From: CAVUCH01 sp963697705
GTDB lineage: Bacteria; Acidobacteriota; Vicinamibacteria; Vicinamibacterales; JAENWD01
Reading direction: 5' to 3'
NCBI GenBank assembly: GCA_963697705.1
Contig: CAVOPA010000004.1
Span: 62,001-126,000 of the forward strand
Length of the DNA: 64,000 nucleotides
The translations under genes and the position numbers were made by a program. The stretch's first letter is position 1, and every line of letters begins with the position of its first letter. A model generated the notes under the pieces. That model saw only the letters and a program-made list of their open reading frames with translations. It searched no databases and was not told the origin of the DNA. Shown piece by piece: positions 46,491-55,901 of the stretch.

Positions 46491-47183
46491 TCATGCCGCG
46501 ATCGCCACCTGGAAGTGAACCGCGTAGCCGCTCGCCGCGCCGCCGGTCGGGACGACCAGCTCCGAAGCGAGGCTGTCGGCGAAGATGCCATCCGCAAGGT
46601 TGGTCATCGGGTTCTTTCCACGCGATGCGTACACGCCGCTCGTATGCACGGCGTCGTTGACGGCCTCGGGAAACGCGAGCTGGGTGACCTTTCGTGAGAC
46701 GCCGCCGATCGTCACCTCCGCGTGGATGTGCGTCGCGCGCCCCTGGTACCACCCAGGGTAAATCGTCGTGAACGTCACCTCGCCGTTGCCGTTGGTGGTC
46801 TGGATGCCACGGAGATACGTTTGCGCGGCCTGCGAGCCGTACTCGGAGTACTGACCCGCGGCATCGACGTGCCAAATCTCGACGTCTGCATTCGGCACGG
46901 CAGCGCACCCGGCGTTGCTGTTGACGACCTTGATGGTGAGGGTCAGCAGGGTGCCGCTTTTGCCCTCGCGAATATCGCTGCGGAACAGATGGTTCAGTGA
47001 CGGGAACGGACCGGCGGTTTCCGTCGGGGTGACCGCGCACGACCCGTTGGTCGAGCTCGATTCTGGAGCGGCGCTCGCCGCCGATGGCGCTGACGGGGAA
47101 CCGCCGCAGCCCAGCACCAGTGCCGCGCTCGCGGCGCCCATCGTCCCTAGCGCCTGCCGCCGGGACACCTTCCTGCTCTTCAT
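46491..47183 (-). CDS. Intradiol ring-cleavage dioxygenase-like lipoprotein
   Basis: 230 residues. VSRRQALGTMGAASAALVLG followed by Cys gives a Tat-type lipoprotein signal. The mature part has TPTETAGPFPS and VEIWHVDAAGQYSEYG, plus YPGWYQGRATHIHAEV, where Tyr and two His fit the Fe(III) ligands of protocatechuate 3,4-dioxygenases. Exported members of this superfamily act on unknown aromatic or non-aromatic compounds, so no catechol specificity is claimed. GAGG lies 7 nt before ATG 47183. It is upstream of the VWA gene on the same strand. Confidence 0.85.
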   Translation of the reverse strand: MKSRKVSRRQALGTMGAASAALVLGCGGSPSAPSAASAAPESSSTNGSCAVTPTETAGPFPSLNHLFRSDIREGKSGTLLTLTIKVVNSNAGCAAVPNADVEIWHVDAAGQYSEYGSQAAQTYLRGIQTTNGNGEVTFTTIYPGWYQGRATHIHAEVTIGGVSRKVTQLAFPEAVNDAVHTSGVYASRGKNPMTNLADGIFADSLASELVVPTGGAASGYAVHFQVAIAA

Positions 47184-47649
47184 TGACGACCTCAAATCCG
47201 GAATGCCGTGGCACACTCGTCCACCGAACGGCGTGTGACCCGCCCGTGAGCGCGTGTGTCGAGGGGCAATGCAAAAACCGGCACGGCTGCGCGCCGCGGC
47301 TGGAATTGCGGATTTCATTCGCAATGCAACGGATTCACCGCCTTCGGATCGGGAGCGGCAGAGCGAGAGCTGTCCCCGCCCGACGTCGGCTGTCCTGTGC
47401 AGGCGACTTGTCAGGCGATTGCTGCCCGCGCCACCGAAAGGGCTCGGATGTAGCCGCCGCTCGTCAACGCGCCCGTCAGCTGCCTTGCCACTCGCCGTCC
47501 GACGAGGCGAAGCGTCACAGCTCGGGCATTAACGATGCGGCAAAGTTGCGTCGGCGAGTGATCGTATGATGCCCGCGCAACTTGGTGCCGCCACTGGTCA
47601 CGACGGCTCACGCCATTCCGCATTCGCGGCTTGCCGCAAGGAGAATCAC
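47184..47649. other. Intergenic region between divergent genes
   Basis: 466 bp between the dioxygenase-like gene and the DUF2235 gene. A short dyad ATTGCG-N9-CGCAAT lies near 47310-47330. I see nothing else that is a convincing gene, RNA or repeat; the ORFs here have no SD. Confidence 0.4.
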
Positions 47650-48519
47650 ATGGCTCTCTATGCCTTCGACGGCACGTGGAACAGCGACAAGCCAGGCAGC
47701 CAGCACGACACGAACGTCCTGTGGTTCAGGCGCGCCTATTCGAAAGAGTGTTTCTATCGCGAGGGCGTGGGCACACGGTTCGGACCGTTCGGGCAGGTGA
47801 TCGGAGGTATCGCCGGGGCGGGTGGTCACACGCGCGTTCACGAAGGCCTGCAACAACTGCACGAGAACCTGGCTGCGGGCGATACCGACATCGACGTCGT
47901 CGGGTTCAGCCGCGGGGCGGCTCTGGCGCTCGACTTCGTCAATCGCGTCAGCCAGCTCGATGGACATCCGACGGTCCGGTTCCTCGGACTGTGGGACTGC
48001 GTTCCGTCGTTTGGCGTCGCCGCCATCGATCTCGACCCGTCATGGGAGCTGGATCTGCCCGACAACGTCACCAAGTGCTATCACGCGCTCGCGCTCGACG
48101 AGCGGAGACACACCTTCCACCTCCATCGCCTCAACGCGCGCGTCGAAGACGCCGAGGCCGAGGGCCGGCTGTTCGAAGTCTGGTTTCGCGGCGTGCACTC
48201 GGACGTCGGCGGCGGCAACAACAACCCTGAGCTCTCGAGCATCGCGCTCAACTGGATGCTGCAGAAAGCGGTCTCGTGCAAGTTGCCGGTCGACCCGGCC
48301 AAGATCACCGAAAACGCTGCGCGGATGAAGGCGGGTGTGCCCGATTCGAAAGGGCAGTGGTACGACTTGATCAAGAACCGGTTCCGGGTGGTCCGGTGGA
48401 ACGACTCGGTCCACCAATCCGTCACCTTCAACTCGCAGAGGAACTACAACAACCCGCCCGAGGGCGCGATGCTTGTCGACGATGCCGGCGGCGCCGTCGG
48501 GAAATTCGCGCGGGCGTGA
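47650..48519 (+). CDS. DUF2235 (Tle1-like) phospholipase/hydrolase family protein
   Basis: 289 residues. MALYAFDGTWNSDKPGSQHD begins the DUF2235 alpha/beta-hydrolase fold, VVGFSRGAA is the nucleophile elbow (Ser87), and WFRGVHSDVGGGNNNPELSS carries the Asp/His region. DUF2235 is the catalytic domain of the T6SS phospholipase effector Tle1, but this gene has no visible T6SS neighbours or fused domains. It is probably a stand-alone cytoplasmic hydrolase. AAGGAG is 7 nt before ATG 47650. Confidence 0.85.
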   Translation: MALYAFDGTWNSDKPGSQHDTNVLWFRRAYSKECFYREGVGTRFGPFGQVIGGIAGAGGHTRVHEGLQQLHENLAAGDTDIDVVGFSRGAALALDFVNRVSQLDGHPTVRFLGLWDCVPSFGVAAIDLDPSWELDLPDNVTKCYHALALDERRHTFHLHRLNARVEDAEAEGRLFEVWFRGVHSDVGGGNNNPELSSIALNWMLQKAVSCKLPVDPAKITENAARMKAGVPDSKGQWYDLIKNRFRVVRWNDSVHQSVTFNSQRNYNNPPEGAMLVDDAGGAVGKFARA

Positions 48520-48586
48520 ACGTACGCGGGCAAGTGCCCGCGCGTCACACTGAGCTCCCGGGTGCAGCGCGACGCCCCGGCGCACG

Positions 48587-48919
48587 TCAGGGATCCAATG
48601 CGCGGACCGGCCGCACCTCCACGCTCCCCTCGCGTGCCGGAGGGATTCTGGCGGCGATCTGGATGGCCTCGTCCAGGTCGCCGGCCTCGACCAGGTAGAA
48701 GCCCGCCAGCTGCTCCTTCGTCTCCGCGAACGGACCGTCGGTGATCGACACGCTCTCGTTTCGCACGCGGACCGTTGTGGCCGTGGCCGCGGGCTGGAGC
48801 GCCTCCGCGGCGACCAGCTGCCCCCGTTCCCTGAAACCGTTTCCGCAGGCGAGACACTCCGCGTCGGGGACGGCGTGCAGCTTCTGTTCTTCCAGGTACA
48901 CCAGGCAGAGATACTTCAT
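48587..48919 (-). CDS. DGPF-domain (YciI-like) protein, first partner of the sigma factor
   Basis: 110 residues: MKYLCLVYLEEQKLHAVPDA with CxxC in LACGNGF, then SITDGPFAETKEQLAGFYLV, the DGPF motif that names the family, and GSVEVRPVRALDP at the end. Its ATG overlaps by 4 bp the stop of the upstream sigma gene, so they are cotranslated. DGPF proteins are associated with the ECF42 group of sigma factors, where their role is not settled. Confidence 0.88.
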   Translation of the reverse strand: MKYLCLVYLEEQKLHAVPDAECLACGNGFRERGQLVAAEALQPAATATTVRVRNESVSITDGPFAETKEQLAGFYLVEAGDLDEAIQIAARIPPAREGSVEVRPVRALDP

Positions 48920-50190
48920 CGGCTCTTCCTGTCGGTGGCGGCTGACGTTTCGAGCTCCGCGATGCGCCGCTCGAGGAAGCGGCGCTCTGGTTCCTGCCGC
49001 GTGAGGGAAAGCGCCCGTTCGTAGGCGGCGCGCGCCTCCGCTGTTCTTCCCAGGCGGCGGCACAGGTCCGCACGCGCGGCATGCGCGAAGCGGTACTCCA
49101 GCAACTCCTGGCGCCGGAGGATGTCGTCAACGACCGCGAGCCCGGCCTGCGGACCGTCCCTCATCGCCACGGCCACGGCGCGGTTCAATTCGACCACGGG
49201 CGATGGCTCTCTTTCCATCAAGGCATTGTAGAGGCCCACGATCTCTTCCCAATCCGTGGACGCAGGAGTCTGGGCGCTTGCATGCACCGCTCCGATCGCG
49301 GCCTGGAGCGTATAAGGCCCGAACCGCCGAGAGGCCAGCGCCCGACCCACGAACCGGGTTCCTTCAGCGATCTGATCGCGGTCCCAGAGCGAGCGGTCCT
49401 GGTCATCGAGCAGGATCAGCTCGCCGTCGGCGGACGTGCGGGCGGCGCGCCGCGAGTCGTGCAGCAGCATGAGGGCCAGCAGTCCCATGGCTTCCGGTTG
49501 CGGCAGCAGTTCGACCAGCAGCCGGCCTAGTCGGATCGCTTCGTTGGACAGATCCTGCCGGGTCAGCGAGCCGCCGGAGGATGCCGCGTAGCCCTCGTTG
49601 AAGACGAGATAGATGACCCGCAACACCGCGTTCAGCCGTTCCGGCAGTTCCGCCGGATCCGGCACGCGGTAGGGAATGCGTGCCTGGCGGATCTTCGTCT
49701 TCGCGCGCACGATCCGCTGGGCGAGGGTCGGCGCGGGCGTGAGGAACGCGCGCGCAATCTCGTCGGTCGTCAGGCCGCACACTTCGCGCAGCGTGAGTGC
49801 AACCTGAGCGTCTGGAGCGAGCGCCGGGTGGCAACATGTGAAGATCAGGCGGAGTCGGTCGTCTTCTACGCTCTCCTCGTCCGCCCACGCCGCCGGATCG
49901 AGCACCCCGATGTCGGCGTGCTCGCCGTGGTCGTCGAGGGCGTCGAAACGTTTCCGCCGGCGCATGGCGTCAATGGCCTTGAACCGTCCGGCCGACACGA
50001 GCCACGCGCGCGGGTTGGCCGGCACACCGTCGCGCGGCCATTGCTCGAGCGCGGCCCTGAAGGCGTCGTGCAACGCCTCCTCGGCCGCGTCGAAATCGCC
50101 AAGCACCCGGATCAACGTCGCGAGCACACGGCGCGAGTCGGCGTTGTAGACGGCGTCCACCGTCTCCCGTACTGAATCGGTCGCGTCCAC
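48916..50190 (-). CDS. ECF sigma factor of the DGPF-associated group, with C-terminal extension
   Basis: 424 residues from GTG 50190. Residues about 1-85 form sigma-2 (ALHDAFRAALEQWPRDGVPA, AIDAMRRRKRFDAL). Sigma-4 is at about 115-165 (VALTLREVCGLTTDEIARAF). A DUF6596/TPR-containing domain of about 240 residues ends the protein, which fits the ECF42-type factors. In such factors the C-terminal domain, and not a classical anti-sigma factor, controls activity. No anti-sigma gene is adjacent here. DGPF genes lie on both sides in one operon. Confidence 0.9.
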   Translation of the reverse strand: MDATDSVRETVDAVYNADSRRVLATLIRVLGDFDAAEEALHDAFRAALEQWPRDGVPANPRAWLVSAGRFKAIDAMRRRKRFDALDDHGEHADIGVLDPAAWADEESVEDDRLRLIFTCCHPALAPDAQVALTLREVCGLTTDEIARAFLTPAPTLAQRIVRAKTKIRQARIPYRVPDPAELPERLNAVLRVIYLVFNEGYAASSGGSLTRQDLSNEAIRLGRLLVELLPQPEAMGLLALMLLHDSRRAARTSADGELILLDDQDRSLWDRDQIAEGTRFVGRALASRRFGPYTLQAAIGAVHASAQTPASTDWEEIVGLYNALMEREPSPVVELNRAVAVAMRDGPQAGLAVVDDILRRQELLEYRFAHAARADLCRRLGRTAEARAAYERALSLTRQEPERRFLERRIAELETSAATDRKSR

Positions 50191-50283
50191 GGCGACCGAT
50201 CACACCACCGACTTGCCTGCCGGCGCAAGGTGCGGCTGTCGTCCGCGCCCGACCCAGCGGGCTCCTGTCCTGCGTTGCTGCCG

Positions 50284-50712
50284 TCAGCCGCGCTTCCCCT
50301 GCTCATCGATCCGGGCACGGAGGCGTTCCTCCTGGTCCCTGAGCTCGGGCGTGAGCTCCGCACCGAAGTCGTCGGCCTCGAACACCTGTCGCAGCTCCAC
50401 TTCCGCGCCGCCGTCGAACGGCGAACGCCGCAGCCATTCGAGCGCCTCTTCCTTCGACTTCACCTTCCACAACCAGAAGCCGGCGATGAGCTCCTTTGTT
50501 TCGGGGAATGGTCCGTCGGTGACCGTGGCCCGGCCGTTCTCGAAGCGAATGCGGGCGCCTCTCGAGCTCGGGTGCAGTCCTTCCCCGGCGAGCATCACTC
50601 CGGCGTTGACCAACTCCTCGTTGAACTTGCCCATCGCCGCGAGGATGTCCCGGCTCGGCATCACACCCGCTTCCGTGTTCTTGTCCGCTTTCACTATCAC
50701 CATGAATCGCAT
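50284..50712 (-). CDS. DGPF-domain (YciI-like) protein, second partner of the sigma factor
   Basis: 142 residues: MRFMVIVKADKNTEAGVMPS followed by RATVTDGPFPETKELIAGFW, the DGPF motif, and a charged coiled C-terminus (ELTPELRDQEERLRARIDEQ). AAGGAG lies 7 nt before ATG 50712. It is the first gene of the operon; the sigma gene follows after 93 bp. It differs clearly from the DGPF protein at the operon's end, so the two are not recent copies. Confidence 0.88.
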   Translation of the reverse strand: MRFMVIVKADKNTEAGVMPSRDILAAMGKFNEELVNAGVMLAGEGLHPSSRGARIRFENGRATVTDGPFPETKELIAGFWLWKVKSKEEALEWLRRSPFDGGAEVELRQVFEADDFGAELTPELRDQEERLRARIDEQGKRG

Positions 50713-50770
50713 CGTCTTCTCCTTGTCGAGGAGCCCGCACGCGCGTGGCGCGAACGGCTCGTACCTATAC

Positions 50771-50797
50771 GTCGAACAGGTCGCAGCGAGATCGACA
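50771..50797 (-). promoter_or_regulatory. Candidate ECF-type promoter of the DGPF-sigma operon
   Basis: On the minus strand TGTCGA (50797-50792) is followed after 17 nt by CGAC (50774-50771), 58 nt upstream of the first ATG. From memory this resembles the -35 (TGTCGA) and -10 (CGA/TC) pattern described for ECF42 sigma factors, so the operon may be autoregulated. The rest of the 50713-51058 gap shows nothing further recognisable. Confidence 0.45.
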
Positions 50798-51058
50798 GCG
50801 CCGGATCCAGCGATCCAGCGGGAGCGATGCGCCGCCGCGATAGCAGCTCGTCGCTGGTGTGTCGAATCGGCGGCCGTGCGTGGTGGCCGACAACCTAACC
50901 CGTTTCCTTGACCGTGGATTGAGAAATGCATGTTTCGCGACGCGCGGCAGATGTTCGTCCTGCAGTGTGATTCCGCGGGCGAGCCTGCCGCAGCGGAAGC
51001 GCCTCGGCCTCCACGCGCGGAGGTCCGGGCTACATACACGACTGTGGAGGTTCGCGAG

Positions 51059-54000
51059 ATGGCTGCCCCTTTTCGACACGCATGCGCTGTCGTTCTTGTG
51101 GCCACGTTTGCGCTGGGCGTCAATACCGCCAGCGCGCAGTTTCGGGCTGGTGTGCAGGGCACCGTGGCCGATCAGTCGGGCGGCGCAATCCCCGGCGCAA
51201 CGGTCGTGGTGCTGAACCAGGAAACGGGCGTTTCGAACGATACGGTTACGAACGAGACCGGGTTCTATCGCGTCTCGGGCCTGCCGCCCGGCCGGTACAA
51301 GGTGACCGCCACGCTCAGCGGATTCAAAGAGAGCGTCGCGGATAACGTCCAGGTGTCGGCCGAAGAGATCCGCGGTCTGAATGTGGTGCTCGAGCCGGGC
51401 GGCGTGCAGGAGACGGTGACGGTCGTGGGTGGATCGTCCGTGCTGCGCACAGAGAACGCCGACATCGCCGGCACGCTGGGCACGGTCGAGATACAGCGGC
51501 TGCCGCAGATCGGCCGTGACCCATACGAGCTCGTGCGGCTCACGCCCGGCGTATTCGGACTCGGCGCACGGAGCGGCACGGGAGACGCCGTGGGGCTTCC
51601 CAACCAGTCGGGACCGGGGGATCCAACAACTCGGTCTTCCAGACCGAGAACCAGGTGCCGATCTCCGCGAACGGTCAGCGGGTGGAGTCGAACAGCTATC
51701 AAATCGATGGTGTGAGCGCCGTGAGCCAGGCGTGGGGCGGCGCCGCGGTGATCACGCCCAATGCCGAATCGGTCAAGGAGATCCGCGTCGTCTCGAGCTC
51801 GTACTCCGCAGACAGCGGCGGCAACGCCGGCGCGCAGGTACAGGTGGTGTCGCAGAACGGGACCAACGACCTCCACGGCAGCTTCGTATTCAAGCGCAAC
51901 ACGCCAGGCCTGAACGCGTACCAAAAGTGGGGCGGTCCGCACGGCGAGGCCCCGCAGCGCGCCAATCAGCTTCAGAGCCAGACCGCCGGCAGCCTCGGAG
52001 GGCCTCTATTGCGCGACAAGCTGTTTTTCTTCTTCTCGTACGAAGGACAGCGGCAGGACAAGAACAGCCTCACCACTGCGTGGGTAGAGACGCCGGAGCT
52101 GGTCGCCGCGATCAACGCGCAGCGCGCGGGCAGCCTGGCAACGCAGTTTCTCAATTACCCCGGAATGACTCCGCCGCGCGTCGCCACTGTGCTCGAGACC
52201 CGTGATCTCGGTTCGCTGACGGGTGCGCTCGGTCAGCCGGTCACCGAGGCTGCGGGTGGCGGACTGGACGGCATACCGGACGTGCAACGTGCCCAGCTCG
52301 AAGGGTTCAGCAAGACCACGGCGCAGCAGTTCAACACGCGGGTGGACTACTCGGTCACGGAGAACGACCGGCTCGCGTTCAGCATGTTCTACGTTCCCGT
52401 GAACACCCGCAGCAACGATGCGGGCGCGAACTCGGCCCGGCCCATGGGCGACTTCCTGTCCGAGCGACGAAACATGGCTGGCACGCTGCTCTGGACGCGC
52501 ACGCTGTCGCCGACGATGATCAACGAAGCGCGCTTCAATGTGATGCGGTGGTACTTCGACGAGATCGCGTCGAACCCGGACACCCCCTGGGGGTTGCCGC
52601 GACTGCAGGTGAACCAGCCAGCGGGAGAGAATCTGCTTCTCACCTATGGCCCCGGCGTCGGCCCCGGCGTCTTCTACCAGACGTCCTACAACTTCAGGGA
52701 CACGCTGACGAAAGTGCTCAACTCGCACGCCCTAAAGTTCGGTGTCGACATCGTGGCGGAGCAGAACAACGACAAGGCGCCGTGGGCAGGGCGGCCGACC
52801 TACAGCTTCGACAATCTGTGGAGCTTTGCGAACGACGCACCCTCATCGGAAGGGACGACCTTCTTCGATCCCGACAGCGGAGCGTTCACCGATCTGACCG
52901 CCTATGCACGCTCATCGAAGTATGCGCTCTTCGTCCAGGACGACTGGAAGCTGACGCCGACGCTCACCGTGAACGCCGGCCTCCGCTGGGACTACTTTGC
53001 GCCGCTGCGGAGCAAGAACGACCAGATCTCGAATCTCATGCTGGGCCCGAACGAGGGTCTCATCGGTGCGAGCCTGAAGCTCGGAGGGGACCTGTACGAA
53101 CAGGACCGCAACAACTTCGGGCCGCAGGCGGGGTTTGCCTGGACGCCCGGCCGCTTCAACCAGAAGCTCGTGTTGCGTGGCGGCTTCGGGATCGGCTACA
53201 ACCGGCTTCCAGGTTCGCGGCTGCTCGAATCACGGTTCAACCCGCCGTACTTCGCGGGGTTCCTGCTGAAGGGCCCGGACATCCTCTATGCGCCGGCGGC
53301 AACCGTCACCGGCTTCGACTACCCACCCAACCCGGCTGCGACGCTGACGTTCGATCCAGTGACCAACCTTCCGGTGACCGGTCCGCCCGTGAACGTGAAC
53401 GCGACGCAGCAGGACCTGCCCAATCCGTACACGCAGCGGTACTCGGTGGACTCCGAGTACGACCTCGGCGGTGGCTGGGTCGCCAGCGTGGGTTACCAGG
53501 GCAGCCGCGGTCGAGGGCTGCCCCGCATGGTGCCGTACCAACTGTTCGTCGAGCCCAACCCGACACTCGGCACGGTCAACATGCTGCTTCCCGACGCATA
53601 CAGCCACTACAACGCGCTGCTGACGCGTATCAGCCGGCGGTTCGCGAGCGGGTACCTGCTCAATGCCGAGTACCGGTTCGGCCGCAGCATGGATACCTGC
53701 TCGAACGATCAGAACTGCCAGCAGACGTATCCCTTCGATCAGTCCACCGAGTGGGGCCCGTCGGACTACGACGTGACACACTCGTTCAAGCTGTATGGCA
53801 CGTGGGATCTCCCAATCTTCAGGGACCGTCGCGACGCGCTCGGGTTCATTGCCGGTGGCTGGCAGCTGAGCGGAATTCTCACCGCCAGTTCCGGCTTCCC
53901 CTGGACACCGGTGTACGGGGGAGGGTTGTGTCAGGTGGCGGTGGCGGGAGGCAGCGTGTGCCCGCAGCGACCGGCTTCGTACTCGGGCGGTGCGCCCGAG

Positions 54001-54378
54001 AGCGCGAGCGAAGAGGAACTGATGCAGCAGTACGGGCAGTTCACGGGCGGACCGTCCAACTACTTCACGCCGCCGCCCGGGGGTGTTTTCGCCGTGCCGC
54101 CGCCGCCCGGCCTGGGCCGCAACAGTTTCCGTGGCCCCGGCTATTTCACGATCGACATGAGCGCGGTCAAGCGGTTCGGGTTCCCGTCGGTTCCGGGCCT
54201 CGGCAACAACACCGGCCTGGAGTTTCGCGTGAACGCGTACAACCTGTTCAATACGCTCAACCTGAAGCCGTTTGCGTTCAACAGCGCGAGCACAGACATC
54301 TCGAACGCTGATTTCGGCCGCGCGACTGCGGCGCTTTCGGGCCGCGTCGTGGAGTTCCAGGGGAGGTTCAGCTTCTGA
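51059..54378 (+). CDS. TonB-dependent receptor with carboxypeptidase-regulatory-like domain (one frameshift)
   Basis: About 1105 residues. A signal peptide (MAAPFRHACAVVLVATFALG...SAQ) is followed by a CarboxypepD_reg-like domain (VADQSGGAIPGATVVVLNQE, YRVSGLPPGRYKVTATLSGF) and a plug (YELVRLTPGVFGLGARSG). At about 51614-51619 a run of five G where six are expected shifts the frame. After it the protein continues with SNSYQIDGVSAVSQAWGG, then a long barrel ending RVVEFQGRFSF. It is an outer-membrane transporter, substrate unknown. GGAGG lies 8-9 nt before ATG 51059. The indel is in a homopolymer, which favours a sequencing error. Confidence 0.9.
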
Positions 54379-54432
54379 GCCACACCTAGAGACGATGTCT
54401 ACGAGGATGGCGCGGATCGCCGGTTGTCTAAC

Positions 54433-54564
54433 CATGTGGGGCAGGCCTTCCGGCCTGCCTGCGCCGATTTGCAGGGATCATCGATTGCGTAGTCATGTGG
54501 GGCAGGCCTTCAGGCCTGCTTGCGTGCCGGCCGATTGAGGGCTGAAGCCCTGCCCCACATGAGC
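54433..54564. repeat. Cluster of GGGGCAGGCCTTCAGGCCTGC palindromic repeats
   Basis: Two similar units beginning CATGTGGGGCAGGCCTTC at 54433 and 54494, each continuing as GGCCTGC, form hairpins. A third, inverted unit ends GGGCTGAAGCCCTGCCCCAC at about 54558. They lie 55 bp after the TonB receptor and may also act as its terminator. This is another REP-like family, distinct from the 44 bp units. Confidence 0.75.
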
Positions 54565-54606
54565 AATCATCTGCGGCATCAGCATCAGGCCTAGGTCCAC
54601 CCGCGC

Positions 54607-55815
54607 GTGGATCGAATCGCACTGAACCTCACGTCCATGCAGCAGACACCCGCCGCCGTCAGGTTGGCTCTCGCGCTCACGCTGCTCACCTCGCCAACTC
54701 TGTCCGTCGCGCAGGAGCCGCGTCCACCGGCCGTGGCTGCGGCAGACGACCTATCGCGACAGGCTGACGATGCACGCCGAGCGGGCCGCAGCCCTGAAGC
54801 AATCGCTCTCTACAGGAAGGCCCTTAGGTCGCACCCGCGCTGGGCCGAGGGGTGGTGGCAGCTCGGCACGCTGCTCTACGACGCTGATGCGTACGCAGAC
54901 GCCGCCGCGGCGTTTCGGGAATGCACGGACCAGCAGCCGGATATCGGCACCTCCTGGGTGATGCTCGGACTGAGCGAGTTCAAAGTCGGGCAGTTCGAGC
55001 AGGCGCTGCTGCACATCCAGAAGGGGCGCCGTCTCGGTATCCCGGCCGATCCCCAGTTCCGGCGCGTCATGACCTACCACGAGGGCGTCTTGCTTCTGCG
55101 CGTATCCGAGTTCGAGCGTGCGCAGGAGACGCTGGACGCACTCGCCGCTGACGACGTGAACGACGATGACCTGATCCTGGCGCTCGGCATGTCGGTGCTG
55201 CGGCTCAAGCCGGCGGAGCTGCCAGAGAGCGACGTCTCGGTGCGCGAGCCGGTGCGCCGCGCCGGTATCGCGGAACAGCTCGCCGCACGCAAGCAGTTCG
55301 ACCAGGCGGAGCGGGCGTACGAGCAGCTGGCCGCCGACAATCCGCAGCTGAGAAACGTGCACTACGCCCTGGGCCGGTACTTCGTTGCGACGAGGCAGCC
55401 GGAGAAGGCGGTCGCCGCGTACGAGCAGGAAATTGCACGTGCTCCCGACCACGTGCCCGCTCATCTCGGCATCGCGGCGATCAAAAGCGACACCGACCCG
55501 GCGACGGCGCTGCGCTACGCGGAAGAGGCGGTGAGGCTGAACTCGCGGATTCCGCTCGGACACTACCTGCTCGGGATGCTCCTCCTGCACACGCCCGACA
55601 CGGCGCGCGCGATCACCGAGCTCGAGATCGCTCGGCGGGCGGTTCCCGAGGATCCCGGTGTCCACTACGCGCTCGGCCGCGCCTACGCGAAAGCGGGGCG
55701 CTCAGCTGACGCTCGGCGCGCGCGGGCAGAGTTCAGGCGGCTCACCGAGGCGCGCCAGGCCGCAGCTCGCCGCGCGCCCAGTGTCGATGCGGCCGCCGAT
55801 GAACGTCCGCGCTAG
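54607..55815 (+). CDS. Exported tetratricopeptide-repeat protein
   Basis: About 402 residues. A signal peptide (ALALTLLTSPTLSVAQ) near the N-terminus is followed by at least six TPR motifs (AIALYRKALRSHPRWAEGWW, AAAFRECTDQQPDIGTSWVM, AVAAYEQEIARAPDHVPAHL). The start is either GTG 54607 or ATG 54637, with weak SD for both. The shorter form gives a more ordinary signal peptide. It lies between the TonB gene and the glucanase gene on the same strand, suggesting a scaffold for an extracytoplasmic pathway. Confidence 0.82.
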   Translation: MDRIALNLTSMQQTPAAVRLALALTLLTSPTLSVAQEPRPPAVAAADDLSRQADDARRAGRSPEAIALYRKALRSHPRWAEGWWQLGTLLYDADAYADAAAAFRECTDQQPDIGTSWVMLGLSEFKVGQFEQALLHIQKGRRLGIPADPQFRRVMTYHEGVLLLRVSEFERAQETLDALAADDVNDDDLILALGMSVLRLKPAELPESDVSVREPVRRAGIAEQLAARKQFDQAERAYEQLAADNPQLRNVHYALGRYFVATRQPEKAVAAYEQEIARAPDHVPAHLGIAAIKSDTDPATALRYAEEAVRLNSRIPLGHYLLGMLLLHTPDTARAITELEIARRAVPEDPGVHYALGRAYAKAGRSADARRARAEFRRLTEARQAAARRAPSVDAAADERPR

Positions 55816-55901
55816 GCTGCGTTCACACGAGAGCAGCGGGGCGAGGTCCCCGTGGTGTGACCGCCCGCTGTGGAACTCTCGAGTGGCCGGAGCACGCGCT
55901 C

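Noticed and set aside
47650..48519. Type VI secretion effector module
   Set aside because: Only the DUF2235 domain is present; no T6SS structural or immunity genes were seen.
52548..54311. 587-codon plus-strand frame in another phase of the TonB receptor
   Set aside because: The composition is Arg/Pro-biased and without domains; the real barrel frame continues to the terminal FSF.
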